A DNA stretch of 64,000 nucleotides from JAAXVQ01 sp964604705 (GTDB lineage Bacteria; Oederibacteriota; JAAXVQ01), in contig CAZSAP010000014.1 of assembly GCA_964604705.1 (NCBI GenBank), positions 10,880 through 74,879 of the forward strand, written 5' to 3'. Positions 16,897 through 25,900 of the stretch are shown here, in pieces. How positions within the stretch are numbered: the first letter of the stretch is position 1; every line of letters starts with the position of its first letter. Both the position numbers and the translations under genes were made by a program. The notes beneath the pieces were generated by a model. It saw only the letters and a program-made list of their open reading frames with translations, had not been told where the DNA came from and ran no database searches.

Positions 16897-17427
16897 TTAT
16901 TTTTCTTTTTGTTGTTTATCCAAGACGCGTCCCAAGAGGTCCCCGGCCATGGTCGCACACGCACCCATGCGTCCTCCAAAGGAAAGGGTACTGTACCCGG
17001 CTCCATTGCTGTCCCCACGATAACGAATCATTCCAATTTTTTCCATGGAAGCGGCATCATACAACTCAACCTCAACGTCCATATAATCCGTCCCACCGAG
17101 CATCTGAATATAATTGCGTTCAATGTTCGTGACAAACGGTTTGGCAATCATGCCTTGTTTGGCATCTTTTTCCAGGCGTCGCGCATTGGAACACTGGTCC
17201 ACCATGGCGCTACGAAACTTCTGCTGCCAAGCTTCCACATGCTTGTTCCACTCGTCATCGCTCTCCCACTTGGCCGGACGCTTAAACTTATCGAACGAAA
17301 GCGTATCCACATACACCGGGGATTTTACATAGCTGGCCTTGGTCATGTCCATCTTGGGCAAACTTGCACACCCGGAGAGCATACCCAACAGTCCCAGTAT
17401 TAAACACAACCCAACCATTTTTTTCAT
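16897..17427 (-). CDS. Lipoprotein of unknown function
   Basis: 176 residues after AAGGGGGG. A type II signal peptide ends in LLGMLSGC (lipobox Cys near residue 20). The mature part has SFDKFKRPAKWESDD, a Cys at about 80, and a final predicted beta/turn region GMIRYRGDSNGAGYSTLSFG followed by an alpha helix rich in Lys/Gln. This recalls small outer-membrane lipoproteins that contain a conserved domain of unknown function, but I cannot name the family. Monocistronic: it has its own two-hairpin leader and terminator. Confidence 0.65.
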   Translation of the reverse strand: MKKMVGLCLILGLLGMLSGCASLPKMDMTKASYVKSPVYVDTLSFDKFKRPAKWESDDEWNKHVEAWQQKFRSAMVDQCSNARRLEKDAKQGMIAKPFVTNIERNYIQMLGGTDYMDVEVELYDAASMEKIGMIRYRGDSNGAGYSTLSFGGRMGACATMAGDLLGRVLDKQQKEK

Positions 17428-17480
17428 AAACGTTTCCCCCCTTGGATTTTCAGTGGAACCTTGGATTCCCCTGATTTAGA

Positions 17481-17528
17481 GCATTCAGGGAAACCTATGG
17501 TTTCCCTGAATGCGGACGTTCCATCCGC
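17481..17528 (-). promoter_or_regulatory. Two-hairpin leader element (copy B)
   Basis: On the minus strand GCGGA-N7-TCCGC (17528-17512) precedes a 15-bp perfect stem with a 3-nt loop (17513-17499 with 17495-17481; core CAGGGAAACC / GGTTTCCCTG), 53 nt before the start codon. The two hairpins share a base pair or two at their junction. Confidence 0.5.
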
Positions 17529-17609
17529 TGTTCTAGGATAAGGCACCTACGCAACTGTGTCTTCGCGGGTGAGTGTTGTCGTAGGAACGTATTGCGCTCA
17601 AGCAGCGCT

Positions 17610-18914
17610 TTATTCCGATGCTTCGTTGGTTTCATCCTGAGGGACCGCAACCCGTCGGATAAAAATCTTCTCGATCTTCCGGCTCGTGGCGGCCGCAATG
17701 GTAAAGTGCAAGTCTTCGTGCTGCACCACTTCGCCTTTGCGAGGCAGATGCCCGAGCAGCTCGGTGAGAAAACCACCGATGGTGTTTACATCTTTCGAAT
17801 TGGGGAGTTCGCTTTCCAGCATCGCATTGACCTCGGCTATATCCGCCTGCCCACTGGCCAGCCAACTGTTTTCCGAGATACGGTCCACGGGATTTTCTTC
17901 CACATCGTACTCATCGTGGATCTCGCCCACGATCACCTCGATTAAGTCCTCAAGCGTCACCAGCCCGGCCGTCCCGCCGTATTCGTCCACCACAATGGCC
18001 ATGTGAATCTTGCCCTTTTGAAACTCCCGGAGCAAATCCGAGACTTTCTTGGTTTTCGGCACAAAATAAGGCTGGCGAATGATGTCTTGCAGGACAATCA
18101 ATTCACTGTTTTGAATCAAGGGAATCAAATCCTTGGCGTACACCACACCCACAATGTTGTCGACCGTGTCTTTGTACACCGGCATACGCGAATACCCGGT
18201 CTGCACAATCTGGTTGATGATCCGCAAAATGCTGTCGCTGGCATCCAGGCAGTCCATGCCTGTGCGCGGGACCATCACCTCTCGGACTTGCATGTCCCCG
18301 AGGCTGATCACACCGCTGAGCATCTGGTGTTCCTGATCCTCGATCACCCCGGTGTCGGCACCGATTTCAATCAACGAGTGGATCTCTTCCTCAGTCACCA
18401 CAGGCACATGGGTCCCGGGTTTTTGTCCGAGCAACCGTAAAAACACGTTCGCCAACGCCACAATGATTTTCCCCAGAGGTGCCAACAACCGATCGGCCCA
18501 GACCAAGGGACGAATGATGAGCAGCGCAATGGATTCGGCTTTGCGTATGGCCAACAACTTGGGGGCCACTTCACCAAAAACAATGATGATCACCGTTACC
18601 GCACCGGCCACAATGGCCCCCATTTGCGTACGATTCACGTCCCAGGACTCGGCCAAATGCATGGCAAAAAACGCAGCCACCGTAGACGCCGTAATGTTAA
18701 TGGCATTGTTTAAAATCAAAATGGTCGTGAGCAAGCGATTCGGGTCGTGTCTCCAGGCTTCAAGCGCCGCACCACGTTTCCCACCCTGTTCAATGGCATG
18801 AGCCAGGCGAATGCGCCCCAAGGCCATCAACGCACTCTCGCTGGCAGAACAAAGTCCCGAACACCCAACCAGCGCCAACAAAATCAGAATATCTCCCAAC
18901 AACATCGTATCCAC
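17610..18914 (-). CDS. corC: CNNM/CorC-type membrane protein (DUF21, CBS pair, CorC-HlyC domain)
   Basis: 434 residues from a GTG start preceded by GAGGGA. An N-terminal DUF21 membrane domain (about 1-190) with four hydrophobic segments contains SASESALMALGRIRL, a hallmark of the family. A CBS pair follows (about 205-330; MVPRTGMDCLDASD and GIVYAKDLIP-type sequence GVVYAKDLIPL), then VVDEYGGTAGLVTLEDL and a CorC-HlyC domain at the end. Members handle Mg or act in divalent-cation export; older annotation calls them hemolysins. It is 10 bp after ybeY, the classic ybeY-corC pairing. Confidence 0.92.
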   Translation of the reverse strand: MDTMLLGDILILLALVGCSGLCSASESALMALGRIRLAHAIEQGGKRGAALEAWRHDPNRLLTTILILNNAINITASTVAAFFAMHLAESWDVNRTQMGAIVAGAVTVIIIVFGEVAPKLLAIRKAESIALLIIRPLVWADRLLAPLGKIIVALANVFLRLLGQKPGTHVPVVTEEEIHSLIEIGADTGVIEDQEHQMLSGVISLGDMQVREVMVPRTGMDCLDASDSILRIINQIVQTGYSRMPVYKDTVDNIVGVVYAKDLIPLIQNSELIVLQDIIRQPYFVPKTKKVSDLLREFQKGKIHMAIVVDEYGGTAGLVTLEDLIEVIVGEIHDEYDVEENPVDRISENSWLASGQADIAEVNAMLESELPNSKDVNTIGGFLTELLGHLPRKGEVVQHEDLHFTIAAATSRKIEKIFIRRVAVPQDETNEASE

Positions 18915-18924
18915 TAAAGTTCCC

Positions 18925-19377
18925 TCACTTGGTCAGCCGCGAAGCGGCCAACAATTGCGCATGCATGGACTGCATGCGTTTTTCATCAATAACTCGGTCA
19001 TGGTCGTACCCCAACAAATGAAGCAGTCCATGGATTAAAATAAAATGGGCTTCGTCTCCCACCTCAACGCCGCGCTCGCGCGCCTGGCGTTCCAAGGTTT
19101 CCACCGAGACCACCAGGTCGCCCAACACCCGATCGTCGGGGGGCAACGGGTCACCGGGCCTGCGCTGTTCACGCATGCCAAACGATAAAATGTCCGTAGG
19201 TTTGTCCTTCCCACGATAGGTCCGGTTCAATTCACGGATGGCCGCATCCGAGGTCAACACCACGGATAGCTCGGCTTGTTTTAAGTTTAAATGATTGAGA
19301 CACAGCTGCAGCTGACGGCGGAGGCGTGCGACAGAGACCTTCGGGTGGACGTGATGTTGAACAATCTCTAGCGGCAT
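18925..19377 (-). CDS. ybeY: Endoribonuclease/rRNA maturation factor YbeY
   Basis: The zinc motif HGLLHLLGYDH lies near residue 120 of about 150, preceded by NRTYRGKDKPTDILSF and LGDLVVS, the conserved parts of YbeY. It acts in 16S rRNA 3' end maturation and ribosome quality control. The ATG at 19377 is preferred over the GTG at 19419, because the latter lies in the arm of the terminator of the preceding gene. First gene of ybeY-corC. Confidence 0.92.
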   Translation of the reverse strand: MPLEIVQHHVHPKVSVARLRRQLQLCLNHLNLKQAELSVVLTSDAAIRELNRTYRGKDKPTDILSFGMREQRRPGDPLPPDDRVLGDLVVSVETLERQARERGVEVGDEAHFILIHGLLHLLGYDHDRVIDEKRMQSMHAQLLAASRLTK

Positions 19378-19418
19378 AGTGTTTTCACTCGCAACCCTCA
19401 AGCGTTTAATTCCGTGCA

Positions 19419-19454
19419 CTAAAAAAGGGACCTGAAGCCAGGTCCCTTTTTTAG
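19419..19454 (-). terminator. Terminator between the LysM gene and ybeY
   Basis: 15-bp perfect stem (19419-19433 with 19440-19454), loop GAAGCC, with six A/T pairs at the base, so it can work in both directions. It follows the LysM gene by 26 bp. Confidence 0.88.
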
Positions 19455-19479
19455 CACAATGGATACATTGCCCTCATGA

Positions 19480-19902
19480 TCAATACTCGATGGGCAAATG
19501 CTTGCGCGGCTTCTTGTGTTTCTTGTACCGCGGAGTTTTCTTGGCATTTTCGATGGCCTGGGCTACTTCCTCGGGTTTGAACTCCTTGGAAATCGCCAAA
19601 TCCTGGCCTATCTCAATAATATCCGGATCCTGAATCTGGTCGCGGTTGGCCTTGAAAATCAAGGGCCACTGGAAATTATCTCCGTACACATCTTGCTTCC
19701 CGGAGATACCCCAAAGCGTGTCACCTTGCGACACCGAATAACGCTGCGGCGCTGCCGGAGCCGGTGTAGGTTCAGGCGTAGCCACGGCCACGGGAGTGGC
19801 TTCGGGCTTTACTTCTTGCTTGGCACCGCAACCGACCATCCCAATCAGTCCGCCCAACAAAATCGCGGATACTGAAACCTTCACTAATGAATTTACGTTC
19901 AT
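19480..19902 (-). CDS. LysM-domain lipoprotein
   Basis: The ATG at 19902 follows GGAGGTGAAACAG; a GTG three codons earlier overlaps that site. 140 residues: a type II signal peptide (GLIGMVGC), a Pro/Ala/Thr spacer, then one LysM domain (YSVSQGDTLWGISGKQDVYG... NWPLIF-type sequence QWPLIFKANRDQIQDPDII) that binds peptidoglycan glycan strands. A basic tail (TPRYKKHKKPRKHL) follows. Likely an envelope-anchored peptidoglycan-binding protein. Confidence 0.88.
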   Translation of the reverse strand: MNVNSLVKVSVSAILLGGLIGMVGCGAKQEVKPEATPVAVATPEPTPAPAAPQRYSVSQGDTLWGISGKQDVYGDNFQWPLIFKANRDQIQDPDIIEIGQDLAISKEFKPEEVAQAIENAKKTPRYKKHKKPRKHLPIEY

Positions 19903-19963
19903 CTGTTTCACCTCCTTTCAGATGAAATCGTCTTTCGCTTGGGAACTTTTCTGTCGATCCAAG

Positions 19964-20560
19964 TTAAAACGTGAGCTCCACCAAACGTGCATTTAAAATG
20001 GGCTCACTTGGCAAACCCGGCACCATGGAGGGTAAAATCGAAGAAACCTCGAGCAACCCAACTTTACCGGATAGTAACGCCCGCTCGTCACTCCGCGAAC
20101 TAATGTCAATCACGCCCACGGTCATACCTAAGGCGGCTCCTACCACTCCGCCCAAACCTAATCCTATGGTAAAATCTTCAGGCGTTTTGTCCCGGTTGTA
20201 AGGAATCACCGCCGCCACCACACCCAGCAACGCACCGATCCCTGTGCCACCTGCAACATAACCCGGCACCGTCAACCCACTGGTGGGCTTGTTCATGCTG
20301 ATTTCGTAGGCCGCAACACCGCCGCCCAAAACCGCGCCACCCAAAAAGCCATAAACCGCGCCATTGACTAGATATTCAGAATGGTAATTTTTATCCATAC
20401 CGTAGGCCAACATCCCCGCCGCAAACCCTGCTACGGCTCCGGCACCAGCGCCCCCCAAAAGATTGTTGGCAATGATGGGACCACGCTCAATAGCTTGTAC
20501 CTGGAGAGACATGAAGATCAAACTTAAGCCCACTGCAGAACATTGAAAAAACCGCTTCAC
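19964..20560 (-). CDS. Exported glycine-zipper membrane protein of unknown function
   Basis: The start is the GTG at 20560, since AGGGAGGTG lies just upstream and the signal sequence (CSAVGLSLIFMSLQVQA) begins there. The 198-residue product has several Gly-rich hydrophobic segments (GGAGAGAVAGFAAGMLAYG, GFLGGAVLGGGVAAYE, GTGIGALLGVVAAVI, GLGLGGVVGAALGMTVGV). Such glycine-zipper proteins associate with membranes; no family function can be assigned. A good promoter lies 44 bp upstream. Confidence 0.65.
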   Translation of the reverse strand: MKRFFQCSAVGLSLIFMSLQVQAIERGPIIANNLLGGAGAGAVAGFAAGMLAYGMDKNYHSEYLVNGAVYGFLGGAVLGGGVAAYEISMNKPTSGLTVPGYVAGGTGIGALLGVVAAVIPYNRDKTPEDFTIGLGLGGVVGAALGMTVGVIDISSRSDERALLSGKVGLLEVSSILPSMVPGLPSEPILNARLVELTF

Positions 20561-20603
20561 TCCACACCTCCCTGCGTTTGCAAAAAGCCACATTATTGTT
20601 TGC

Positions 20604-20633
20604 AATTTATCACAAACACAAAAGTATTGTCAA
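20604..20633 (-). promoter_or_regulatory. Sigma70 promoter of the glycine-zipper gene
   Basis: On the minus strand TTGACA (20633-20628) and ATAAAT/TAAATT (20610-20604) are 17-18 bp apart, in an A/T-rich context. Confidence 0.6.
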
Positions 20634-20814
20634 GCGCTTGTTGGTTTCATCCACCACCCAAAAAATTGGGCATGCGGGTTTTAGAACACACCCCACCCTA
20701 AAAGTTCTCATCTTCGGAAAAATATTCCCCAAAGAGAAACATTCTCATGGTTTTTTCTAACTATGTGAATCCCAAAACACTCTTTGGAACACACATTGCA
20801 CCCAGAGGCGTTAC

Positions 20815-22029
20815 TTAATTCCTATATCCGGCATTGATGGCCACATATTGGGCGGTCAAATCGCAGGTACGGTACCGGGCCTGACTCGCACCCACACCCA
20901 AATCAATCTTGATAACAATGGTTTTAGGCGCCAAAGCCTTGTTGCCCTTTTCCCAGGGCGTGCCTGCATCCACCCCTTTGCGCACCAGGGGCACTTGATT
21001 GATGTCCACCCGCACCCGCTCATTCCTTAGTTTAATGCGTGTGGCCCCAATGGCCGACAAAATCCGGCCCCAGTTGGCATCCTGGCCGTGAACCGCGGTC
21101 TTGACCAGTTGCGAATCCCCTACGGCTCGGGCCGCGATCATGGCCTGAGCCTCGCTCACGGCACCGGTTACCCAAATATCGATAAATTTACCCGCCCCTT
21201 CACCATCTTCTACAATACTCTTGGCCAAGGCATCTGCCACCTCGGTCAGAGCGTCCAAAAAGGCGGTTTTCGCCGCGCCGGTCCTCAAGGCCGTCTTGCG
21301 TCCCGCCTGCCCGTTGGCCAGCATGAAGACGCAGTCGTTGGTTGAGGTCTCCCCATCCACACTGATGGCATTGAACGTTCCCCGACAGGCCTCGCGCAGC
21401 AACGGCTTCAGCTCGACCCGAGCAATGGCCGCGTCCGTGGTAATCACGGCCAGCATGGTCGCCATGTTGGGATGAATCATACCCGACCCCTTGGTCATGC
21501 CGCCGATGCGCACGGTCGTGCCTTGGATACGTACTGTGGTGTCCACGGACTTAGGCTTGGTGTCCGTGGTCATAATGGCCTGGGCGGCCGCCATCCCGTT
21601 CTGCGGCTTCAGGCCTTTCCACGCGTGCGGCAATGCGGCCAACATCTTGGGGATCGGCAGGCGCATGCCAATCACGCCTGTGGAGGCAATCAAGATCTCC
21701 GAGGGACTGCACCCGATCAAATCCGCGGTATGGGCACAGAGATTCTGCGCATCCACGATACCGGCTTGCCCCGTGCACGCATTGGCCCCGCCGGCATTGA
21801 GCAAGACCGCCCGGTGGGACTTGGCCACGCGCAAATGCGCCTGGGAGACGGTCACCGGTGCGGCGGGAAATTGATTGGTCGTAAACAGCGCCGCAGCGGC
21901 TGCCGGTGTGTCCGAAACCACCAAAGCCAGATCCGGTTTCCCGCTTTTTTTCAACCCCGCTGACACGGCCGCCGCCTTAAACCCTTTCGGGGCCGCGACT
22001 CCGATTTTGGATTTTTCTTGAATGCTCAT
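20815..22029 (-). CDS. argJ: Arginine biosynthesis bifunctional protein ArgJ
   Basis: 404 residues. GGMTKGSGMIHPNMATML contains the autocleavage site (between Ala and Thr), so the precursor splits into two chains. ArgJ transfers acetyl from N-acetylornithine to glutamate; bifunctional members also use acetyl-CoA to make N-acetylglutamate. Other family stretches: NAGGANACTG, STGVIG and SVDGETSTNDCVF. The end is YVAINAGYRN; the usual form is INA.Y.S/T. It overlaps argC by four bases (ATGA), so the two are translationally coupled. Confidence 0.95.
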   Translation of the reverse strand: MSIQEKSKIGVAAPKGFKAAAVSAGLKKSGKPDLALVVSDTPAAAAALFTTNQFPAAPVTVSQAHLRVAKSHRAVLLNAGGANACTGQAGIVDAQNLCAHTADLIGCSPSEILIASTGVIGMRLPIPKMLAALPHAWKGLKPQNGMAAAQAIMTTDTKPKSVDTTVRIQGTTVRIGGMTKGSGMIHPNMATMLAVITTDAAIARVELKPLLREACRGTFNAISVDGETSTNDCVFMLANGQAGRKTALRTGAAKTAFLDALTEVADALAKSIVEDGEGAGKFIDIWVTGAVSEAQAMIAARAVGDSQLVKTAVHGQDANWGRILSAIGATRIKLRNERVRVDINQVPLVRKGVDAGTPWEKGNKALAPKTIVIKIDLGVGASQARYRTCDLTAQYVAINAGYRN

Positions 22030-23075
22030 AATGTGAACCCCGCTTTGGGCAAGCCCATGGTCTCGTCCAGGCCGCTCATCAGATTTAGATTTTGGATCGC
22101 CTGTCCTGAGGCGCCCTTGATCAGATTGTCAATCACGCTCACCACCAACACGGTCTGGGTCCGTTCATCCACCGCCGCCGCCAAGACGCAATCGTTGGAG
22201 CCCACCGCACTGGACATATCCGGCCAGGCCGCTCCAAGGCCCTGGACCCGGACAAAGGGTTCGTGCCGATAAATCTCCTGATACTTGGCCACGACCGTGG
22301 CTGTATCCAGCTTTTGGTTCAAGCGCCCGTAGATCACCGACAAAATGCCGCGCCGTGCGGGCACCAGCTGGGGCGTAAAGGTAATGACCACCTCCTGACC
22401 CGTGGCCTTGCCCAGCGCCATTTCCATTTCCGGGGTATGCTGATGCGTCCCAGCCAACTTGTACGGCACCACGTTTTCCGAAACATGGGTGAACATGGTT
22501 TCCAGTTTGGGCTTGCGTCCCGCCCCGCTGGGACTGGTTTTGGAGTCGACGATCAAGGCCTTGGCATCCACCCATTTGGATTTCAAAAGCGGGTACGCGC
22601 CCAGCACCGCGGTCGTAACAAAACACCCGGGGTTGGCGACAAATGCGGCGTTCACGATCTCTTTGCGGAACAACTCGGGCATCCCGTACACAGCCTTGTC
22701 CGCATAATCTTTGGCCGAATGTTCGCGGCCGTACCACTTTTCATACACAGCCGGATTGTGAAACCGAAAATCGCCGGAAAGATCCAACACCTTGACGCCT
22801 TGGGCCAACAGTTTGGGAGCCAGCGCCTGCGACTCTCCATGCGGGAGCGCCAAGAGCACCACATCCACATCCGACGGGGTTAAGGCCGCCTGAGCCAAAG
22901 GCGTCAGGACCAACTCGCCCACGCGTCCCAATCCGGAATAAACCTCATTGAGTTTTTTGCCCGCAAACGACTCCGACGTGGCCACCACGATCTCCACCTG
23001 CGGATGCGAAGCCAAGAGCCTCACCAATTCCGCCCCGGTGTAGCCGCTGGCGCCTACGATGGCTACTTTCACCAT
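22026..23075 (-). CDS. argC: N-acetyl-gamma-glutamyl-phosphate reductase ArgC
   Basis: 349 residues. The NADP-binding start is VAIVGASGYTGAELVRLL; the catalytic Cys sits in NPGCFVTTAVLGAYPL (about residue 149), and a conserved His in LAGTHQHTPEME. It reduces N-acetylglutamyl phosphate in arginine synthesis. It is first in argC-argJ; argB and argD are not in the window. Confidence 0.95.
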   Translation of the reverse strand: MVKVAIVGASGYTGAELVRLLASHPQVEIVVATSESFAGKKLNEVYSGLGRVGELVLTPLAQAALTPSDVDVVLLALPHGESQALAPKLLAQGVKVLDLSGDFRFHNPAVYEKWYGREHSAKDYADKAVYGMPELFRKEIVNAAFVANPGCFVTTAVLGAYPLLKSKWVDAKALIVDSKTSPSGAGRKPKLETMFTHVSENVVPYKLAGTHQHTPEMEMALGKATGQEVVITFTPQLVPARRGILSVIYGRLNQKLDTATVVAKYQEIYRHEPFVRVQGLGAAWPDMSSAVGSNDCVLAAAVDERTQTVLVVSVIDNLIKGASGQAIQNLNLMSGLDETMGLPKAGFTL

Positions 23076-23264
23076 GATGCGTCACCTTCCTACTTAAAAT
23101 TAAACTCGTGAAACCTTCCCGAGTCCCCCTAGAATACAATTAACCTTTGAAAAAATCTTTTCTTTTTTTCACACGCCGGAACTTTCCTTCAGGCAAGAGT
23201 GTTTACCCCGCACGGGCTTCATGTTATGCTGCTTTCCAAATTGTGCGCTCCGGGAGGCTTGAGC

Positions 23265-23726
23265 ATGCTCAACGTCAAGGAACTGTTTACCTTTGCCATC
23301 TTGTTGGAAGAAAACGGCATCACCTTCTACCGCCACGCCCTCAAGCTGACCGACGATATGGATGCCAAGGTGATCTTTGAATTTTTAGGGGATGAGGAAG
23401 TCAAGCACAAGCAGACCTTTGAGACGCTCTACGCCCAGGCGCAAAACCTGCCCGAGGGCGAGACCTTGGGCGACTACACCACCTTGCTGCGCACCACCAT
23501 CCAAAACGTCATTCTGCGCCCCGAGACGTTTCAAGCCGAGTTGGCCAAGATTAAGGACGTGCGCGCCGCCCTCACCTTTGCCCAGGCACGTGAATCCGAG
23601 TCCATTGCCTACTACGGCGAGCTTAAAAAATTTCTGCCCGCATCGTTGCACCCCGCGCTTAACCGGATCATCCAAGAAGAGGGCCATCACTACGAAAAAT
23701 TGACACACCTGCTCCAGAAAAAATAG
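23265..23726 (+). CDS. Ferritin-like di-iron protein (rubrerythrin-type fold)
   Basis: The ATG at 23265 is chosen for CGGGAGG just upstream; a longer frame from 23199 lacks a site. 153 residues in four helices: ILLEENGITFYRHAL and FLGDEEVKHKQTFE in the first half, ARESESIAYYGELKK and IIQEEGHHYEKL in the second, giving E and ExxH ligands for a di-iron centre. There is no rubredoxin domain. Likely oxidative-stress or iron handling. Divergent from argC. Confidence 0.85.
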   Translation: MLNVKELFTFAILLEENGITFYRHALKLTDDMDAKVIFEFLGDEEVKHKQTFETLYAQAQNLPEGETLGDYTTLLRTTIQNVILRPETFQAELAKIKDVRAALTFAQARESESIAYYGELKKFLPASLHPALNRIIQEEGHHYEKLTHLLQKK

Positions 23727-23740
23727 TGATCCCTGTAGGC

Positions 23741-24565
23741 TCAGCGACTCTTCCCCGGTTGGTCAAAGGCATAGCGCAAGGTCCCAAAGGGTGTGCCAAA
23801 CTCCGTCTTCCCTTTTACCCGAAAATCCAACCGTTGATTCATTAAGGCATTGAACACCATACTTACGCCCTTGCCCAGAGCCTGGTCAAGGTTCAACGCC
23901 ACGATGCGACTGGCACCGGGTTCCAAATGGGTCGCGTTGGACACATACGCCAGATCGTAGGTTTGGTTGTTCAACACCATGCCCGCTTGGCACTGGTTCA
24001 AGTCAATGGGAAAGGTATTGGGATTCTTCACTTTCAGCTTAATGGTAAAGGTTCCCTGGCCAAAAGTCCCTTCAGTCCCCGCAAACCCAATCTCAGGCCA
24101 GACGGGAACCGGCAGCACTTTGGTCATCTCAAACGGTATGCGCGCCACCGCATAGTCCCCACCCACTTGGACCGACCCGCGCAGCGCCAGGTGATAGTCG
24201 GAACCGGTTTGCCCTTTCGGCACTCGGGTCAGAACGGTCCACGGCACCAAAAACGGGAGCGTCACCTCCTGCTGCCCGCGCGCCGCAAAATCCTGAAAAC
24301 GATCAAACGTTCCTTTCACGAACAATTGCTGGTTGATGTCCAGGCGGTAGTCCATGGCCTGCAGGGGCAAGGGTACGCGCATCGGACTTTTGATGCTCAG
24401 CACCGCTTCCAAACGAATGCCCTCGGGTTGGATCGAGACCGACTCGAGCCGCTCAAACGTGACCTGGGGCGTAATGCTCGAGACGGTGGCCAACTCCGCG
24501 CAGCCCGCCCACAAACCAATGCCCACGCACAACCCCAACCATGCGCTCGCTGTTCTCGGGTTCAT
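23741..24565 (-). CDS. LEA14/WHy-domain lipoprotein
   Basis: The third Met codon (24565) has the best spacing from GAGGG. 274 residues: a type II signal peptide (GIGLWAGC), then two beta-sandwich units of the LEA-2/WHy kind. These show as IRLEAVLSIKSPMRVPLPLQAMDYRLDI (split here across a unit) and later FTIKLKVKNPNTFPIDL, each with the typical NP(N/M)..P pattern. Members are periplasmic or outer-membrane proteins linked to desiccation or envelope stress. Convergent with the ferritin-like gene. Confidence 0.78.
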   Translation of the reverse strand: MNPRTASAWLGLCVGIGLWAGCAELATVSSITPQVTFERLESVSIQPEGIRLEAVLSIKSPMRVPLPLQAMDYRLDINQQLFVKGTFDRFQDFAARGQQEVTLPFLVPWTVLTRVPKGQTGSDYHLALRGSVQVGGDYAVARIPFEMTKVLPVPVWPEIGFAGTEGTFGQGTFTIKLKVKNPNTFPIDLNQCQAGMVLNNQTYDLAYVSNATHLEPGASRIVALNLDQALGKGVSMVFNALMNQRLDFRVKGKTEFGTPFGTLRYAFDQPGKSR

Positions 24566-24598
24566 ATGCATCCCTCACTTTTCGTTTCGACTTTGAGG

Positions 24599-24634
24599 CA
24601 AAAAAAATCCCCGGTGAAATCCACACCGGGGATT
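24599..24634 (-). terminator. Terminator of the DUF4398-like gene
   Basis: 11-bp perfect stem AATCCCCGGTG (24606-24616) with CACCGGGGATT (24624-24634), followed on the minus strand by T8. Confidence 0.88.
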
Positions 24635-24655
24635 GAACAACCTCTAAACATACGG

Positions 24656-25204
24656 TTACTTTTTAAATTCGGCCAGCCACTTTTCAATCATGGCTTTGGC
24701 GTCCACCAAGGCTTTCTTGATATCGCTGGGAGTGACTTTGCTTTCCTTGACCTGTTTGAGTATGGAATCCAACTTCTGTTTCTCCACATCCCAGGTTTTC
24801 TGCACTTCCGCATTCAACGGGGGTTTCTTGTTCGCCGCGACGGTCATGAGTTCCGCCAGGCTTTTTTCCACCAAGGTCAAGGCCGCGGCATTTTCTTCAA
24901 TGATTGCCCGCTTGCCCGCCTCCACCTGACCGGCGGCCATTTCAAATCCCAACTTGGCCGTGGCATAAGCGGCCTTGGCTTCTTTGTACGTCTTTTTCAT
25001 CATCTTCATTTCAGCGGCTTCCCAAAGCTTCATGGCCTCGTTCATGGCCTCGGCGGCATACGTCTCGGCCTGTGCCGCCACCGCATGATTCATGGCCGCT
25101 TCCGCCTCGTTACGCGCATCCACCGGTGGCTTGGCGCATCCGACCGCGCCGAGCAATCCCCCAGCCAAAACCAACCCGACAATCATCTTATGCAACGGTC
25201 TCAT
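24656..25204 (-). CDS. Helical lipoprotein, DUF4398-like
   Basis: Start moved to 25204, behind GGAGGATGGACCT. 182 residues: a lipobox (GLLGAVGC), then an almost wholly alpha-helical, Ala/Lys/Glu-rich body (EAEAAMNHAVAAQAETYAAE, LWEAAEMKMMKKTYKEAKAA). This is like DUF4398 proteins, which are periplasmic and coiled-coil-like and often occur near OmpA or LysM proteins. Own terminator. Function unknown. Confidence 0.7.
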   Translation of the reverse strand: MRPLHKMIVGLVLAGGLLGAVGCAKPPVDARNEAEAAMNHAVAAQAETYAAEAMNEAMKLWEAAEMKMMKKTYKEAKAAYATAKLGFEMAAGQVEAGKRAIIEENAAALTLVEKSLAELMTVAANKKPPLNAEVQKTWDVEKQKLDSILKQVKESKVTPSDIKKALVDAKAMIEKWLAEFKK

Positions 25205-25232
25205 AGGTCCATCCTCCACGATCTGTGTGATG

Positions 25233-25703
25233 TTATTTCGGATACGCCCCCACCCATTTTAAAACCGCGCCATGCAGACGGTGGGGAAACGCCGTCTTGG
25301 GCAAGAACATGAACGGACAAAAGCCCGTGATTAGGTTTATGTTGTTTTGCTCGCATAGGTAGATGGCGCGGGTGTTGGTGACGCCTTGGGCAATATGCTG
25401 ATGAAGCCAAATGAATTTCACTCCGGCGGCGACGCAGTCTTGAATCGCAGCCTCGGTCTTCTCCGGCGGGAGCAACATGATCACCCGGTCCACGCCCGGC
25501 TTGATCTCTCCGATGCGGGCATAGCAGGTCTGACCGTCCACGTTGGTCATCTGTGGATTCACGGGCAAGGCCTCAAACCCGTTTTTTCTCAGATCGTTCC
25601 AGAGCCGGCGGCTGTACTCGCCCTTTGAGCGTGAAACCCCTATGACCGCCAGACGCTTCACGGCAAAAAAATCATCCAAGGTTTGCTTTGTCACAATGCT
25701 CAT
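25233..25703 (-). CDS. CoA-binding Rossmann-fold protein (YccU/COG1832 type)
   Basis: 156 residues after GGAGG. RLAVIGVSRSKGEYSRRLWNDL is the nucleotide/CoA-binding beta-alpha-beta, followed by VNPQMTNVDGQTCYARI and PPEKTEAAIQDCVAAGVKFIWLHQ, the CoA_binding_2 pattern. It matches the CoA-binding part of succinyl-CoA synthetase alpha without the catalytic His domain. Physiological role uncertain. Confidence 0.88.
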   Translation of the reverse strand: MSIVTKQTLDDFFAVKRLAVIGVSRSKGEYSRRLWNDLRKNGFEALPVNPQMTNVDGQTCYARIGEIKPGVDRVIMLLPPEKTEAAIQDCVAAGVKFIWLHQHIAQGVTNTRAIYLCEQNNINLITGFCPFMFLPKTAFPHRLHGAVLKWVGAYPK

Positions 25704-25755
25704 GCCCGAACCTCCGTCCCATGGTTTAAATGTGTATGGAATCTAGAACTACATT

Positions 25756-25876
25756 CACATTTCGAGAGACCAAAGGGAAGAAAGCATAGAGGACATCCGC
25801 TTCGCAAAAGGATGTCCGATCTGAACAAGCCTCTCTGAGGCGAGTGTCTTTCTTTCCTTTGGTCTCTCGAAATGTG
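25756..25876. repeat. Nested inverted repeat with 29-bp arms
   Basis: Outer arms 25756-25784 and 25848-25876 pair with one mismatch (ends CACATTTCGAGAGACC / GGTCTCTCGAAATGTG). Inside are GGACATCC...GGATGTCC (25791-25817) and CCTCTCTGAGG (25830-25840). No T-run and no reading frame. Confidence 0.75.
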
Positions 25877-25900
25877 TCCTTAATCTAACTTAGATCACGT

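Noticed and set aside
19378..19419. Longer YbeY start at GTG 19419
   Set aside because: The codon lies in the arm of the preceding terminator and lacks a ribosome binding site; ATG 19377 starts the conserved domain.
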